DNA of 64,000 nucleotides, taken from positions 26,925 through 90,924 of the forward strand of contig MU401468.1 in NCBI GenBank assembly GCA_022579005.1. Direction: 5' to 3'. The number at the start of each line of letters is the position of its first letter. Within the stretch, counting starts at the first letter, position 1. Position numbers and translations under genes: made by a program. The notes below the pieces were generated by a model. That model was not told the DNA's origin. It did no database searches and saw nothing but the letters and a program-made list of their open reading frames with translations. This document shows positions 32,911 through 46,024 of this stretch, piece by piece. The stretch is from Poronia punctata. Lineage: Eukaryota > Ascomycota > Sordariomycetes > Xylariales > Xylariaceae.

Positions 32911-35451
32911 ATACCCGGCTTCAAGGCTTGAGACATGCAGACCTCACCAAAAGTATCGGGTTTTATGCTAGTGGGTTCGGCTATTCCTGCCCCTTACGCC
33001 GCCCCCGACCCCCGACCCCCGGCCCCCGGCAAGCTGCCAGCCGCCGGCGCAGGGGGCCGCCCGTCGAGTGTACACGTAGGGCTTTCTTGACCATTCAAAG
33101 TATCAGCCTGCTGAACTTCGGCTTCTCGCATCAACTTAGGAAGTTTAGGAGGGCTCCAGTTGGGGTTGCACTAGGCAGGCTTGCAGATCATGTTAGATCG
33201 CAAAGTTTCCGGCTCGGGAATGTCTTACCCTTATACTCGTAGACATCCAAGTTTCATCGATGCGCCTAGTCTTGGCGTACTCTATCCCGATTCATCTAGG
33301 GAGATGGAATCTGTCAACTCTGCAGTTGGAGTAAATCTCCGAGAGCCTCGGGACCCGGCCAACACTCAGCAGTCGATAGTTGTCGCTAGGAGTCGGGATA
33401 TCGCTCCCGCTAGGGCCGTACAATTATATTTATCCTTTTTGCCATCCGTCGGACGGTCTCTATGCAGCCCTGGCGTACCCGAAGCCTGCAAAGGTTAGCC
33501 AGCTCCGGCCGAGTGAGTCCGACCCTAGAGCAGAGCACAAATCCAGTCATCCATAGTCGAGCAGAGGTAAAATTAACATAAACCCCTGGCTTAGGTATAA
33601 AGGAATGACAAACTCAAAAAGGGTACCCCCCTCCAAATATTGTGCGTCTCCGTCACTTACACCTTATCTTATGGTGTTCGGCGTTCGGCTCTCCCGATTC
33701 ATCCGCACCATAGGGGGACACCAGTATCGTGCTTATATCCCTTATGTGACCTATTACGTAGTCCAGCTGCCATTGGAAGGTGTCGAATCCCGGCCCTATT
33801 TCTTTAGACATGACAAGCGATATGAATGCGGAATGGCATACCATTACTATCAGCGCCGTGTGTATCGCCGCGTATGGAGTGAGTGCAGAAGCGTGTGGTG
33901 AGGGCACACGAGATGAGCTCCGTTGTCGACGTGGCAAGCGATCGCGATGATTTCTTTTTCTATAAAAGGAGCTGCTATAAACCTATGTCCGGCCATGTCA
34001 TTCGAATTCAGCCATTTAACACTCTACACGATCACAGGCCCCAGAACTCCCCAGTCTCATACTACACTCATCTATACCCCCGTCGAACTATACGGCAGCC
34101 AAACATAAAGAAATATGTGTACTTATATAACACATCTTCGGACATGTCGCCTTTGTAAGGAAGAGGAGACAGTACTCATTTCGGAGAAACCATGTCTAGC
34201 TACGAAGCGGCGTGTACTCGGCACATGTGGAAAAGGCGTCACCATGAGTGATGAACGCAACGATACTCCCTACTATCGATGCTGGAGATGCAAAGAACAT
34301 GTCTACGGCGTCATACACCTAAGGTCTTCGTAACTTAGGGCTGCGTGCTATTATTTCCTCGACAGACCTGTGTTATTTGAGCCCCTATTCATGTTTCAGG
34401 CGTGAGGTTGATAGGATGGGTCGCCCCTTTATTCAAGTACCGATATACAAGCAAAACTAGTCAATCAAAAAGGCAAAGAAACTTCCCCAGAAGCTGCAAA
34501 ACTCTTCGTAGACGTTTGAACTTTGATTGTTTATAAGTGAACTGTTTTGATGATAGCGTCACTTTGATATTTCACTTCGAGCCCTTCCCGTGGTTCCGTG
34601 GCAGTGGTAGAGAAGGGTGTCCAGAAGAATGCCGTAACCAAGCACAGCAACGATGCTGCGCTCATTGTGATAACATATGTATATACATCTATTTCGTCTT
34701 AAGGTGCTGGTTCAAACCCTGAAAAGGAGCAGCTCGAATCCTGTATAATCTGGCTATGTTCAAGTAAACCGTAGATAACCTAAACTCACCAAAAGGAGAA
34801 ATTGAGGTAAGGTAGGGTATAATCCCCGGCATTGCCAACTTTCACTCACTGCAAGGTTTATGTATGTCCAAAAGTCATTGGATTGGCGCCTGAGCTTCAA
34901 CAAAAACCACGGAGATGTTTACCAAGGACCCTTTAGTATGACCCTAAATGCAGAGTGATCCGGTAGCAGACAATTCTGTCACTTCTTGCTAAATATTTGA
35001 TTTACTGTAAATGTTGAAACCACAGCTCGATTTACAGGTAAATACCAGGCAAAGCTTTTTCTTCTACTTGCGTGTACGAGGATATATCCTGATAGTCCTT
35101 ACAGTATAGATACAGTGCAAAAGACCCTGACGCACTAATCGGAGTGGGCCCTCTTTTGACATGCCCCGTAAAACCGACCCGTCCTTGCTTAGCTGAATAA
35201 GGTACCCATAATCTTTTGCCCTCTTATTGGCCCATGCGATTAGAAAATCTCATCTTATCAAATAAAGTTCGAGGCCGCGCAAAGCTCTTCCATGCAATTT
35301 GTTACAATACTATTCAAGATACCCCTTCTCTGATTTTCCATCATCACGACCATTCTAGAATCTCCCCATAACTTACCAGCCATCCTTACATCTCCATCCT
35401 CCTCAACTACCCTCCCCCCATCTCATTTATCAAAAACCAAACAGAAAAAAG
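32911..35451. other. Gene-poor spacer TMA16 / MAM33
   Basis: 2.5 kb without a gene I can support. It contains the C-rich quadruplex-type block at 33002-33027. Frames at 33605-33901 plus (98 aa) and 34115-34333 plus (72 aa, several CxxC pairs) are open but unrecognised. The last 250 bp must contain the MAM33 promoter; an inverted CCAAT (ATTGG) lies at 35226-35230. Confidence 0.5.
33002..33027 (-). other. Candidate G-quadruplex, four runs of five G
   Basis: On the minus strand there are four uninterrupted G5 runs (complement of 33002-33006, 33009-33013, 33016-33020, 33023-33027) separated by two-base loops (CC, TC, TC). This exceeds the usual G3+N1-7 rule. It lies about 90 bp past the TMA16 stop codon. 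Confidence 0.8.
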
Positions 35452-36407
35452 ATGATGTCTCTACGCTCTGTTGCGCGATCCGCGCCGCGCACCCTGACTC
35501 GCCTCAGCTCAACCGCCCTCCGGCAAAGCAGAGTAGCCCAGCCGGCTTCTCTCCTGAGGACGTCATGCGCACCTCTCCGCACATCACAGCTCGTCGCCAC
35601 ATTCTCTTCAACCCCTCTAAGGAGGGCACAGGAGAGTGAGGTAAACCAGGAGCTGGCGGCCAAGCTGGAAAGCGAATTGCAGTTTGAGAGCGAGATGGGC
35701 GAGAACGAACCCGGCCCTGCCAGCATCAAGGACTTTCTCGATAACTCCCCTTACCAGCTCAAGGATGAGCCCGGCAAGCAAGACGTCTTCCTAACCCGGA
35801 AGTTTGGCAATGAAACGTGAGTAGAAACATCTATTTGGTGTATCCGTAATTTGACAGATGGGGACTTTACTAACTTGGAATCCTTTCCAGTATCACCGTC
35901 TCTTTCTCCGTCGCAGATCTAGCCACTTTCGATCCTGAGATGTATAATGATGAAGACGCCGGACTAGGCGATGAGGATATGGAGACTCCCGAAGGCAAGA
36001 GACTTGCCGAGGCCGAAGAAGCAGAGGAGATGGACAGGGAACATGAGGAACCCCCCGTTCCCTGCCGCCTGAACATCGTTGTTGAGAAGGAGGGTGGCAA
36101 GGGTGCTCTGAACATCGAGGCCGTCGCCCAGGACGGGGCCATCATGATCGAGAACTTTTACTACTACAGCGATGCCAAGATGGCGCACAGCTCAACGCCT
36201 CAGGCTACCCACGAGGCCGAGGACGTCTACCCCGGCCCTCCCTTTGCCAGCCTCGATGAGGACCTGCAGATCCTGATGGAGCGCTTCCTCGAGGAGCGTG
36301 GTATCTCGCAAGCCATGGCTGTCTTTGTCCCCGATTACCTCGATGTCAAGGAACAGCGCGAATACCAGGCCTGGTTGAAGAAGGTCAAGAACTTCGTCCA
36401 GGTTTAA
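35452..36407 (+). CDS. MAM33: Mitochondrial acidic matrix protein, p32/MAM33 family
   Basis: Mam33/p32 is a doughnut-shaped trimeric acidic protein of the mitochondrial matrix linked to mitoribosome assembly and translation. Exons 35452-35816 and 35891-36407 give 293 aa; the 74-nt intron (GTGAGT...TTCCAG) joins KFGNET to ITVSFSVADL. The presequence MMSLRSVARSAPRTLTRLSS is rich in Arg and Ser, and cleavage is likely near VATFSSTPLRRAQ. The mature part has the family pattern: an acidic stretch (DEDAGLGDEDMETPEG), beta strands (CRLNIVVEKEGGKGALNIEA) and the C-terminal helix FLEERGISQAMAVFVPDYLDVKEQREYQAWLKKVKNFV. A possible AATAAA lies at 36465-36470. A second ATG at 35455 is equally usable. Confidence 0.95.
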
Positions 36408-38280
<1,873 letters not shown>

Positions 38281-38524
38281 GTTTGTGTGGATTTCTTTCT
38301 GTGGAGAGAAGAGAGAAAAGGGTTGTTCTTGTTCTGTTTGTATGACTATAGAGGAAGGATGATGGACGATCAGAGACGATCATTTCTCAAGCGGATTGTT
38401 CGTCTACTATATACGTGGGCCGGATCGACAGTCGAAGCAGCTTGTTTGGGAAGAGTCGTTGCATTCCCTGGGCTCTGAGTCCTCCGAAAGATCACATCTA
38501 CAACCCCAAAATGCACGACATGCT

Positions 38525-38563
38525 CCATCTCCATCTCCATCTCCATCTCCATCTCCATCTCCG
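38525..38563. repeat. (CCATCT)n hexanucleotide tandem
   Basis: About six copies of the six-base unit, lying 245-283 bp upstream of the xylanase start codon. Being a multiple of three it opens frames on both strands (Met-Glu, Asp-Gly and Leu-His dipeptides) that are not genes. Confidence 0.9.
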
Positions 38564-38662
38564 TCCATTACCACCATATCGTCGCCGAATAGGTATGAGA
38601 CATTTCGTGATTTCGTGATCCTGGGGTAGAAAGACATGGGACCCCCCCCCTATTCTACCGGC

Positions 38663-38668
38663 GGCTAA
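38663..38668 (+). promoter_or_regulatory. GGCTAA, candidate XlnR/Xyr1 site
   Basis: GGCTAA is the core recognised by the fungal xylanolytic activators XlnR/Xyr1/XLR-1. This copy sits about 385 bp upstream of the GH11 xylanase start, on the opposite strand to the gene. One six-base match in a 2.75-kb spacer can occur by chance. Confidence 0.35.
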
Positions 38669-41027
38669 TATCGTCATGGTAAGTAAAGGTTGTCAGCTGT
38701 TCACGGGCCTCTTTTCTTCACCATACGTTGTCGATTTATCCTAACGCCCACCCCGCAAAGATGTACGTGTATGTACGAGTATGTTTTTTTCTGCTATGCA
38801 TACAACTGTGACATTCTTGGCGCATATATGGGGTTGTCGAGAAGAAAAGAAAAAGCATATCCATTATGGTCTAGAGACGGACAGACAGAAATCTCCAGTC
38901 CAATCATTAGGATGTCTTTCTGTTGTGAGTTGGCGGTCTAGTCTACACGTCCGTACAGATGATGAATGACTATCGCAAGTGAGGCAGGTAAGAAAGCGCG
39001 CAATAAGGGGATATAAAAAAAGTTTAATTAAGCCGAGATCTTCTATTGGTCAAAACAAGCAAAAGCCAAGACATCCATTGCCGTTCGACTACTCGTATGC
39101 TGGCAGCCTAACCCCAAATTCGCGGGGAGAGACCATGTCAAATCAAAAAGAATCCTGACGTTACCTTTGCCCTACATTTTACGCGTACCTTCTCCGTCCG
39201 GTCCGTTTATGGTAACTGAAGGATCCTCCTTCCCCGACTTGCAGGAGAGAAAGGCGAAAGGCAGGAAGGTGCTCATTGAATTATTACGTGCGAGATGCAT
39301 AATGTACATACACGTACGTGTACATGAATACCATAGCATAAGGTAAGGTAAACGACAATTCGTCAGGTCATCGGAGTCCGGACACATGACTTGAAAAACA
39401 TAATTCCCGCTCTCCATCACGTTATTCAGCTTTGTGAGATTTCTGCCTTCTCCCTCCCCCGGACATGAGGAGCGCTTCATTAGACTGAGCGCTTATGCGC
39501 GTGTGTTGGTAGGTATGTTACATGTCCGGCGACAACACCCCGGATTAACTAGGATTCTATGAAAAGGGGAAGGAAAATGCACCTTCTGTATTGCGGAGTG
39601 GGAGCTTCTAGACTTACCAGGTCCACCGCTCGTCAACTTCCAGACTCCTTCACGTCCACCGGCCATTTTATGTATGAAGGACGTGTGTGTATATGTATGG
39701 TTCATCACGCGTTCTCGAACGCGTCGACTTTACGATTGTAATACCTAGGTTATTATGAGGAGGGGGGAATGGGCTAGAACTCAATCATGTTTCTATGAAT
39801 AGGTTTTGTTTTATATTACTGTAGTATTTGTCGATTCTCTTTGTGGCTCCGGTTTTTTTTCATTTCATGTCCACCGGGTCGGGTTGCTATGTCGCTATGG
39901 GGGAGGGGATCCCGGTTAGTCGCCGTTCTCCGGCCAGGTTGGGATCACTCGGATCCGACGTGAGGTTGACTTTTTCGATTCGCAAAAATGAGTTGGTTTG
40001 TTTTGTTTTTCGTTTGTGGCCCTTTTCGATTCTGGTCATGTGCTTAGTGAAGCCATGATTGTGTGCGAGTGTCGCCCGTCATGATACATCGACTTTGACT
40101 AGTTACTTATCATAGACTGCTACTCAATAGAATCGTTCACTTTTGGGCCACGTATGGCTTTAATGAAAATTGTTGGTATGGAGCTACTCCCACGAGACCA
40201 TCACTTGTCGTTACAAGAGGCTCTTACCGATGAAATGGGCGCATAGCATATCAATACCTAGTTGAGAGGTCCGATGAACATCAAGATCGGGACTGGCGAT
40301 CACTTTGATCGTAGGGCAGGCCGTCTATCTAATCCTGCCGACAACCCGGATAACGATTTATTACATACACACATCTACTCCTCATATCTAGTCTATCTAG
40401 ATACTATGTGTCGAGTCCAGAATCGCAAGGGGTTCCCCAATATCGCAGATCATAACTCACCTCCTCACCAAGCAACCAAGCAACCAAGCAACCTTTTTAA
40501 AAGGTTTGGTCTTTCTCGGACTGACGACTGCGCCTCAAGCGGCCGCATTTATGGTAGTATGCCGATAAGACCGAATGCATGCTAGGTAATCGATCCTCCA
40601 AACTTTGGAAATTCATGCCATCTCTCTTCACAACTGTGTGTTTGTGAGCTTCTATCTATGTGAAGCACACACAATCTCTCTCTCTCTCTCTATACCATGC
40701 GATACAGTTAACCATGGTTACATTCTATAACCCGGGTAAATAGCGTTCCGAGTTCAATAACACCGATATCCCTCGTATATACCTAGAAATGTTATACCCC
40801 AGAAAGCGGGGGAAATACCCCTTTTTGAACAGAAAATCAAGAAAAGGATTCAAACGCAGGGATGTAGCAGGCAGACACGGCAACTCGGATAGTAAATTGA
40901 TGAAACATATTGAAGAGAAAAAGGCCATCAGTTCTCGCGATAGTTACATTTATGTTTTCTTTTCTTACACTTTCTTGTCCTACACACCTTTCCGAAAGAA
41001 ACATAAGATAGTTAGTTATCAAACAAA

Positions 41028-42581
41028 ATGGCTCTGACGAGCTTATATTACCTCGCCTTCCTCTTGGCCGCGGCCCACTTGGGCCAATGTCACTGTAAGT
41101 CATGAGACGAGGCGCATTTCGTTTAACTTGTTACTCATCATGGAACGATAAAAAGGGGGGGGTGGCGGCGTTGCGCGGTGGACGATGGATGAAAGCTGAA
41201 AATGAAATACTAATCGATTACTACCGAACTACACAGTCGCCTTCGTCCGAGTGGCCGTGAACGGAGAATGGCATGAACCATTCCGCTATGTCCGGTATGT
41301 TTTTTTTATTTTTTTTTATTTTTTTTTTTAACTTTCCCACTTCCCTTCTCCTTTTCCCTCACCCAACTCGATCGAAGTAACACACAAAACACACACAGCA
41401 ATAAGACATCCCCTTACTTCGAGGACTGGACACCGGGGCAAAACTTCAACTCTCGCGCATACATAGACCCGGCCTATGCGACCGACCGACCGGAATCGGT
41501 CCGCTGCGGCCGCGGCAACATGGACCACGCGGCCGACACGGACGTGCTCGTCGTCAAAGCCGGCGACGAGCTCGAAATGGCTCACGTGAGATATAGCCCG
41601 GAAGACTTGGGCTTTGTCGTCTGGGAAGACTGTCCTCATGAACGGGGTAGTTGTGTCAAGTATGCTGGTTCGGACAAGCTTGTAAGCAATGCATCCCTTC
41701 CTACCCTACCCCTTTTATGTAAACCCCCCTTTTTTTCTGATTGATGAAATGTAGGATATCATGGACATCAACCACCCAGGCCCTTTCCTAGCCCATCTAT
41801 CCAAAGTTCCCGAAGGAAAGGACGTGACCGAATACGATGGTTCCGGAGATTGGGTCAAGATCTATACCTTGGGTATCGGCAAACAGGATAATCCGGACCA
41901 GCCATATCACTATCTTGCTTGGAATGGACCTACTCATTACGATGAGAATGGCGTGTGGACTTATAGTCTACCTGGTCGGGTATGTTTTTTCTCCCTTTTT
42001 TTTTTTGCCTCATCCAAATTTTCCTCATTTAAAAGGAAAAAGGGGGAAGGGGGAAGGGGGAAAGGGGGGGGGGCTTGGTTTAGCTACGTCCCTACCTATT
42101 TTACTTACGATATCTAACAAAGGAATAGTTCCTCTTCAACATCCCCAAACAGACACCAGCAGGCCAATACCTCCTACGCCTGGACATGTCATGGCCCAGC
42201 ATCAGGAACGAAGACGGCACCACCCTCACGCAGTCGCAGATATATGCCACTTGCGCTCAGATCGAGGTCGTGAATGACGACCCCGAGGCCGCCAGTGCTC
42301 TGCCCGAGGGGATTCGGTTCCCGGAAGATTATACTGATGATGCGCCCGGTAAATTATTTCTTTCTTTTTTTCTTTTTCTTTTCTTTCGGCTAAAAGCCGA
42401 TACATTACTGACTGACCGACTGACTGACTGACTGACTGGCTTTTTTTCTTTTTCTTTTCTAGGAATGCATACTTCTGCGGATATGAATGACGGCTTGATC
42501 ATAGATCCCGATTACGTCTACGCCGGTGGTAAACTATGGGACGGCGTCAATTACGTCCAGGACAAGCCCGAGCTTGACTAA
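41028..42581 (+). CDS. Secreted AA9-type lytic polysaccharide monooxygenase
   Basis: AA9 (formerly GH61) enzymes are copper oxidases that cleave cellulose or hemicellulose chains. Exons 41028-41094, 41237-41294, 41399-41681, 41755-41979, 42129-42348, 42463-42581 give 323 aa. Signal peptide MALTSLYYLAFLLAAAHLGQC should be cut before His22, giving the required N-terminal histidine (HFAFVRVAVNGEW). The second copper-brace His is His143 in NHPGPFLAHLSKVPEG, matching the HxGP pattern. Other family blocks are AADTDVLVVKAGDELEMAH, YDGSGDWVKIYTLG, AGQYLLRLDMSW and QSQIYATCAQIEV, with axial Tyr about 250 and Gln about 248. The usual second-sphere histidine after YLLR (as in EHIALH) is absent. The C-terminus is an extra acidic tail, not a CBM1. 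A possible AATAAA lies at 42753-42758. Confidence 0.88.
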
Positions 42582-45500
42582 TGACCGCTCCTGCTCTTGT
42601 TGTTATTATCCACGTGGTATCTACCTAGGTATTTGTGGACGATGATGGTGAGTTGGCATGTAGGAATGCATGTCAGGGATTACTTGTAGGTAGGTAGTTC
42701 TAGTCTTGAATTAGTCATATGCGTCAAGTTGGACGTACCTACCTACCGGTGAAATAAACAAGAAGAATGATTATTTATACCTAACAATTTGAATCATTGG
42801 TCTTTATGAAACCAAACTACCCTCTGCTAGATCTTCTACATCATGTACAGTACATAAATAAGTCCCGGCGTGCGATAACCACCAATTTATGCAATTGTCT
42901 GTTTGTTTCATCTCTTTGTAGAATTAGATATACAGACATGACCCTTGGAGTTGCTCTTTTGTTACCGGTTATCGAGCATTTCCTCGGAAGTATGTCATTC
43001 TTTAAGACAATATCTGGCTCCTCTTATGTAATGGATATATACCTTACCTACCTACCTACCCACCCACTCTAACTAAAAGGCATACTACATCGTCAAGAGG
43101 TTGTCACGAGAGCAGCGATAGACCCTACCTACGAGTAGGTTAAGTTATGTGCTGGTGAACAGCAAGCATTTGCTCTTGTACTTTTAACAATCCAGGGGCT
43201 CGCTCAACAAATAGTCCCCAATCCTCATCGTCAACTAACTGTCCCTGTAGAGTTTTCTGATGATTTTTCAGAAACCGCCGGTGTCTACCTACCTATCCAT
43301 CCCACCTACACAATCCCCCGCCGTAACCCCTTTTTTACCGCTACACGTCCGATGCGACCATTATCGGTAGTTGGTCCCATGATCCCAGACACACGTGTCT
43401 AACCAACCTAACCTAAGCATCTTTAGACCATGTTTTACACATTTCAAACAAGATATGTCTACGTGTATCGTACATTAATTAACACAATACAATACACAGA
43501 CCATTTCTCGTAAAGAAAATACAATCTTGCAAAGCCCCTATTCTCTCCTCTCCCCCCCCCTCCCTGTACCTGTCTTTCTCTTGACAATACTATTCTAATA
43601 ATAAAAACCCCTCACTCACTTCCTTGCTTACGTGTACCCATACACATACACATGCCCCCCTTTATTACAAAAAAAACGTACTCGTAACGCACTAGGTTAC
43701 CTAGTAGATACAAGCGTGAAACAGCACAGCACAGCACAGCACATGGGAAAGTAGGCACATTCATCTCATCCGTACGCTCTAGGTTAGATATCTTACGAGT
43801 ATACGATATACGATATACGACCCGGGCCGGAACCAAAACACCCCTGCTCCGCGGTCCCCCCACTCCCAGCCTTTTCCACAAAAAGAGAAGAAAAAAAAAC
43901 CCCCCGCAACATCGTAACCGGAAAAGTACATGTAGGTGAGGCTTAAAACAATGCAAGATGAGCAGCATGAATTGACTCGCTATTCCCCTGTACTGTATAT
44001 AGTATCTATGCAGGGCTGAGAAAAAACAATTGGCTTTCGGTTGTCGATCGGGGGCTTGGTGGAAAGGAAAAGGAAAGGGGGAGTGCATCGATTAATGGGT
44101 ATGTACATGTAAGCAAAAGATCTCTTGTTTTAAAAAGACGTTTAATGTCGATCTTGTGTTTTTTTTTTTTACGTGTTATTAGGGCGTGGGTTTCTTGAGG
44201 TAATTATTTCGAGATTATATACGGTAGTCTGCATTAGTCTAAGAGAATCACATCACGTACCTAGGTTAGGGTAAATTCTGCCTTGGTCCTTGTATCAACT
44301 CCAACAAACACGGAAGTCCACAACAGGGCTGAATAAAGCAAGAAACGAAGGATCCCAAGTGAATTAGGTTAGGTAATTACACTGCCTACCTACATACATG
44401 GATGTACACTTACACCTACCTACTTTCCTTCAAGTTTGTTGCTTCAGATAATACTAACTAAAAGCAATGAGATAGGTAGCCGTTACGTACCCAATCTCCA
44501 ACTTGCTTAATAATCCATGACATATTATCTAACCTTACCTAATCTACCCCCTTGCCAAACCAACAAAACCCCCCGGTATTCATTCATGCGGCCCAGCCGC
44601 TTCTCTTATTTAGCAATGTTTTGGCTTTGGTTTTGTTATAATTATAGGTAGAAATGACCGTTTACTGTATTGTATTAACCTACGTTGGACAAGCGTTAAG
44701 CAGGGTAATAATAATAAGTAAGGAACGGTATGTACAAAGATACTTCTTAATACTACAAGTAGACTAGTGTAAGCTAGGAGGTAATGTAGTCTAGATCACC
44801 TAGTCTAATAACTTTCCGTACCTGGACTAAACCCCAAGCATTCTTATTGTCGGGAGTTTGCAGAATATTTCAGCTAATTACCTTAAGGCTAGTTTTCATC
44901 TACCTGGCCAAGCTAATTTAGCTCTTGTCCTAGACTAGTATTGTTTTCTACGTGTAGAGGTAAATTAGCAAACATACACTCGGAAAAGGTAATTATGGTC
45001 AAGGCTAGCAAATGAACTTTTTTTTACACGTACATCAGCTTGAAAATGTCCATCATTATACAAAACCAGACAAGTCTGTTGGTTCTAGTTTATCAACCAT
45101 ATTAGTTCAATCAGATTTATCTGCCAAGATTAGGTACCTGTCTAGGAGGCCTCCTCCTCCTCCTCCTCCTCCTCCTCTTCTTCCTCCCCGCCCAGAAAAT
45201 GTTCATTTTCAATCGGGTCCGAATCGGTCTTCCGGGGTCAAAAGAAGTTCAGTCAGTCGGCCGAACATGTCTTAATGCCGGAGGTTGCCTACCTACCTAT
45301 CTATCTCATCACTCGTCCCGCTCTTTTTTTCTTTCTCTCTCTCTCTCTCTTTCAGCCTCACAGCCTAGTACTAGCCAAATTCGATCTTAAGTACATATAT
45401 ATAAAAAGGATAGGCAGTGTGCACGTGGGGGGGAAGTTCTTCTCTTATATAATATTTATTACCATATAGAAATACATCTTTCTTTTCTTTCTGTCTTTTT

Positions 45501-45691
45501 ATAGTACATTTTTATACTCGTATATATAGGACGGTAATACCGTATCGTCAGCAATAATGCGATACCCAAGTACTTATGTACTACGCGTATATCGAGAACA
45601 CGCGAATTCCACGGAGAGAGAGAGAGAGAGAGAGAGAAAACTACAGCGGCACGGCCCGAACGGGACAAAGATGCCGCGCGAGATTGAAACC

Positions 45692-45717
45692 AAAAAAAAA
45701 AAAAAAAAAAAAAAAAA
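45692..45717. repeat. Poly-A tract (about 26 nt)
   Basis: Uninterrupted A run followed within 20 bp by a GATA tetranucleotide repeat (45736-45758). Not attached to any visible retroelement. Confidence 0.9.
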
Positions 45718-45986
45718 GCATACCTAGATACACTGTAGATAGATAGATAGATAGATAGTTCGCAGCATGTTCATGTAGGTTGAAAAGCCTCGCCTTTGTG
45801 CGTGTCTTACATGCATCAATCAATCAATCATCCGTGTTGTGGCGGGCGGGCGGCCTTGTCCGCACGATATATACCTACATCTAGTGGGGAATGAAACGAA
45901 ACGAAACAAACGAAACGGATAACTAAGACATTTGCCGTCCGACCCGCACCTGTCATCGGCTCGTGAGAATTGACAGATGACAAGTC

Positions 45987-45988
<2 letters not shown>

Positions 45989-46022
<34 letters not shown>
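45989..46022. repeat. Poly-A tract (about 34 nt)
   Basis: The longest A homopolymer in the window. No coding sequence or inverted repeat upstream suggests a processed retrocopy. Confidence 0.9.

Positions 46023-46024
<2 letters not shown>

Larger units (their letters stand above)
38281..41027. promoter_or_regulatory. Shared divergent spacer xylanase / LPMO
   Basis: 2.75 kb between two secreted carbohydrate-active enzyme genes that point away from each other. It contains a CCATCT hexamer tandem (38525-38563), a GGCTAA site (38663-38668), TACGAGTA at 38774-38781 and TACTCGTA at 39090-39097, and a short (CT)n near 40676-40691. No gene recognised within it. Confidence 0.55.

Noticed and set aside
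33605..33901. 98-aa frame in the TMA16/MAM33 spacer
   Set aside because: Tyr/Arg-rich, no known family, no supporting promoter or splice features, and opposite strand also open.
38370..38637. Repeat proteins of Met-Glu, Asp-Gly or Leu-His dipeptides
   Set aside because: Artefacts of the CCATCT tandem in the xylanase promoter.
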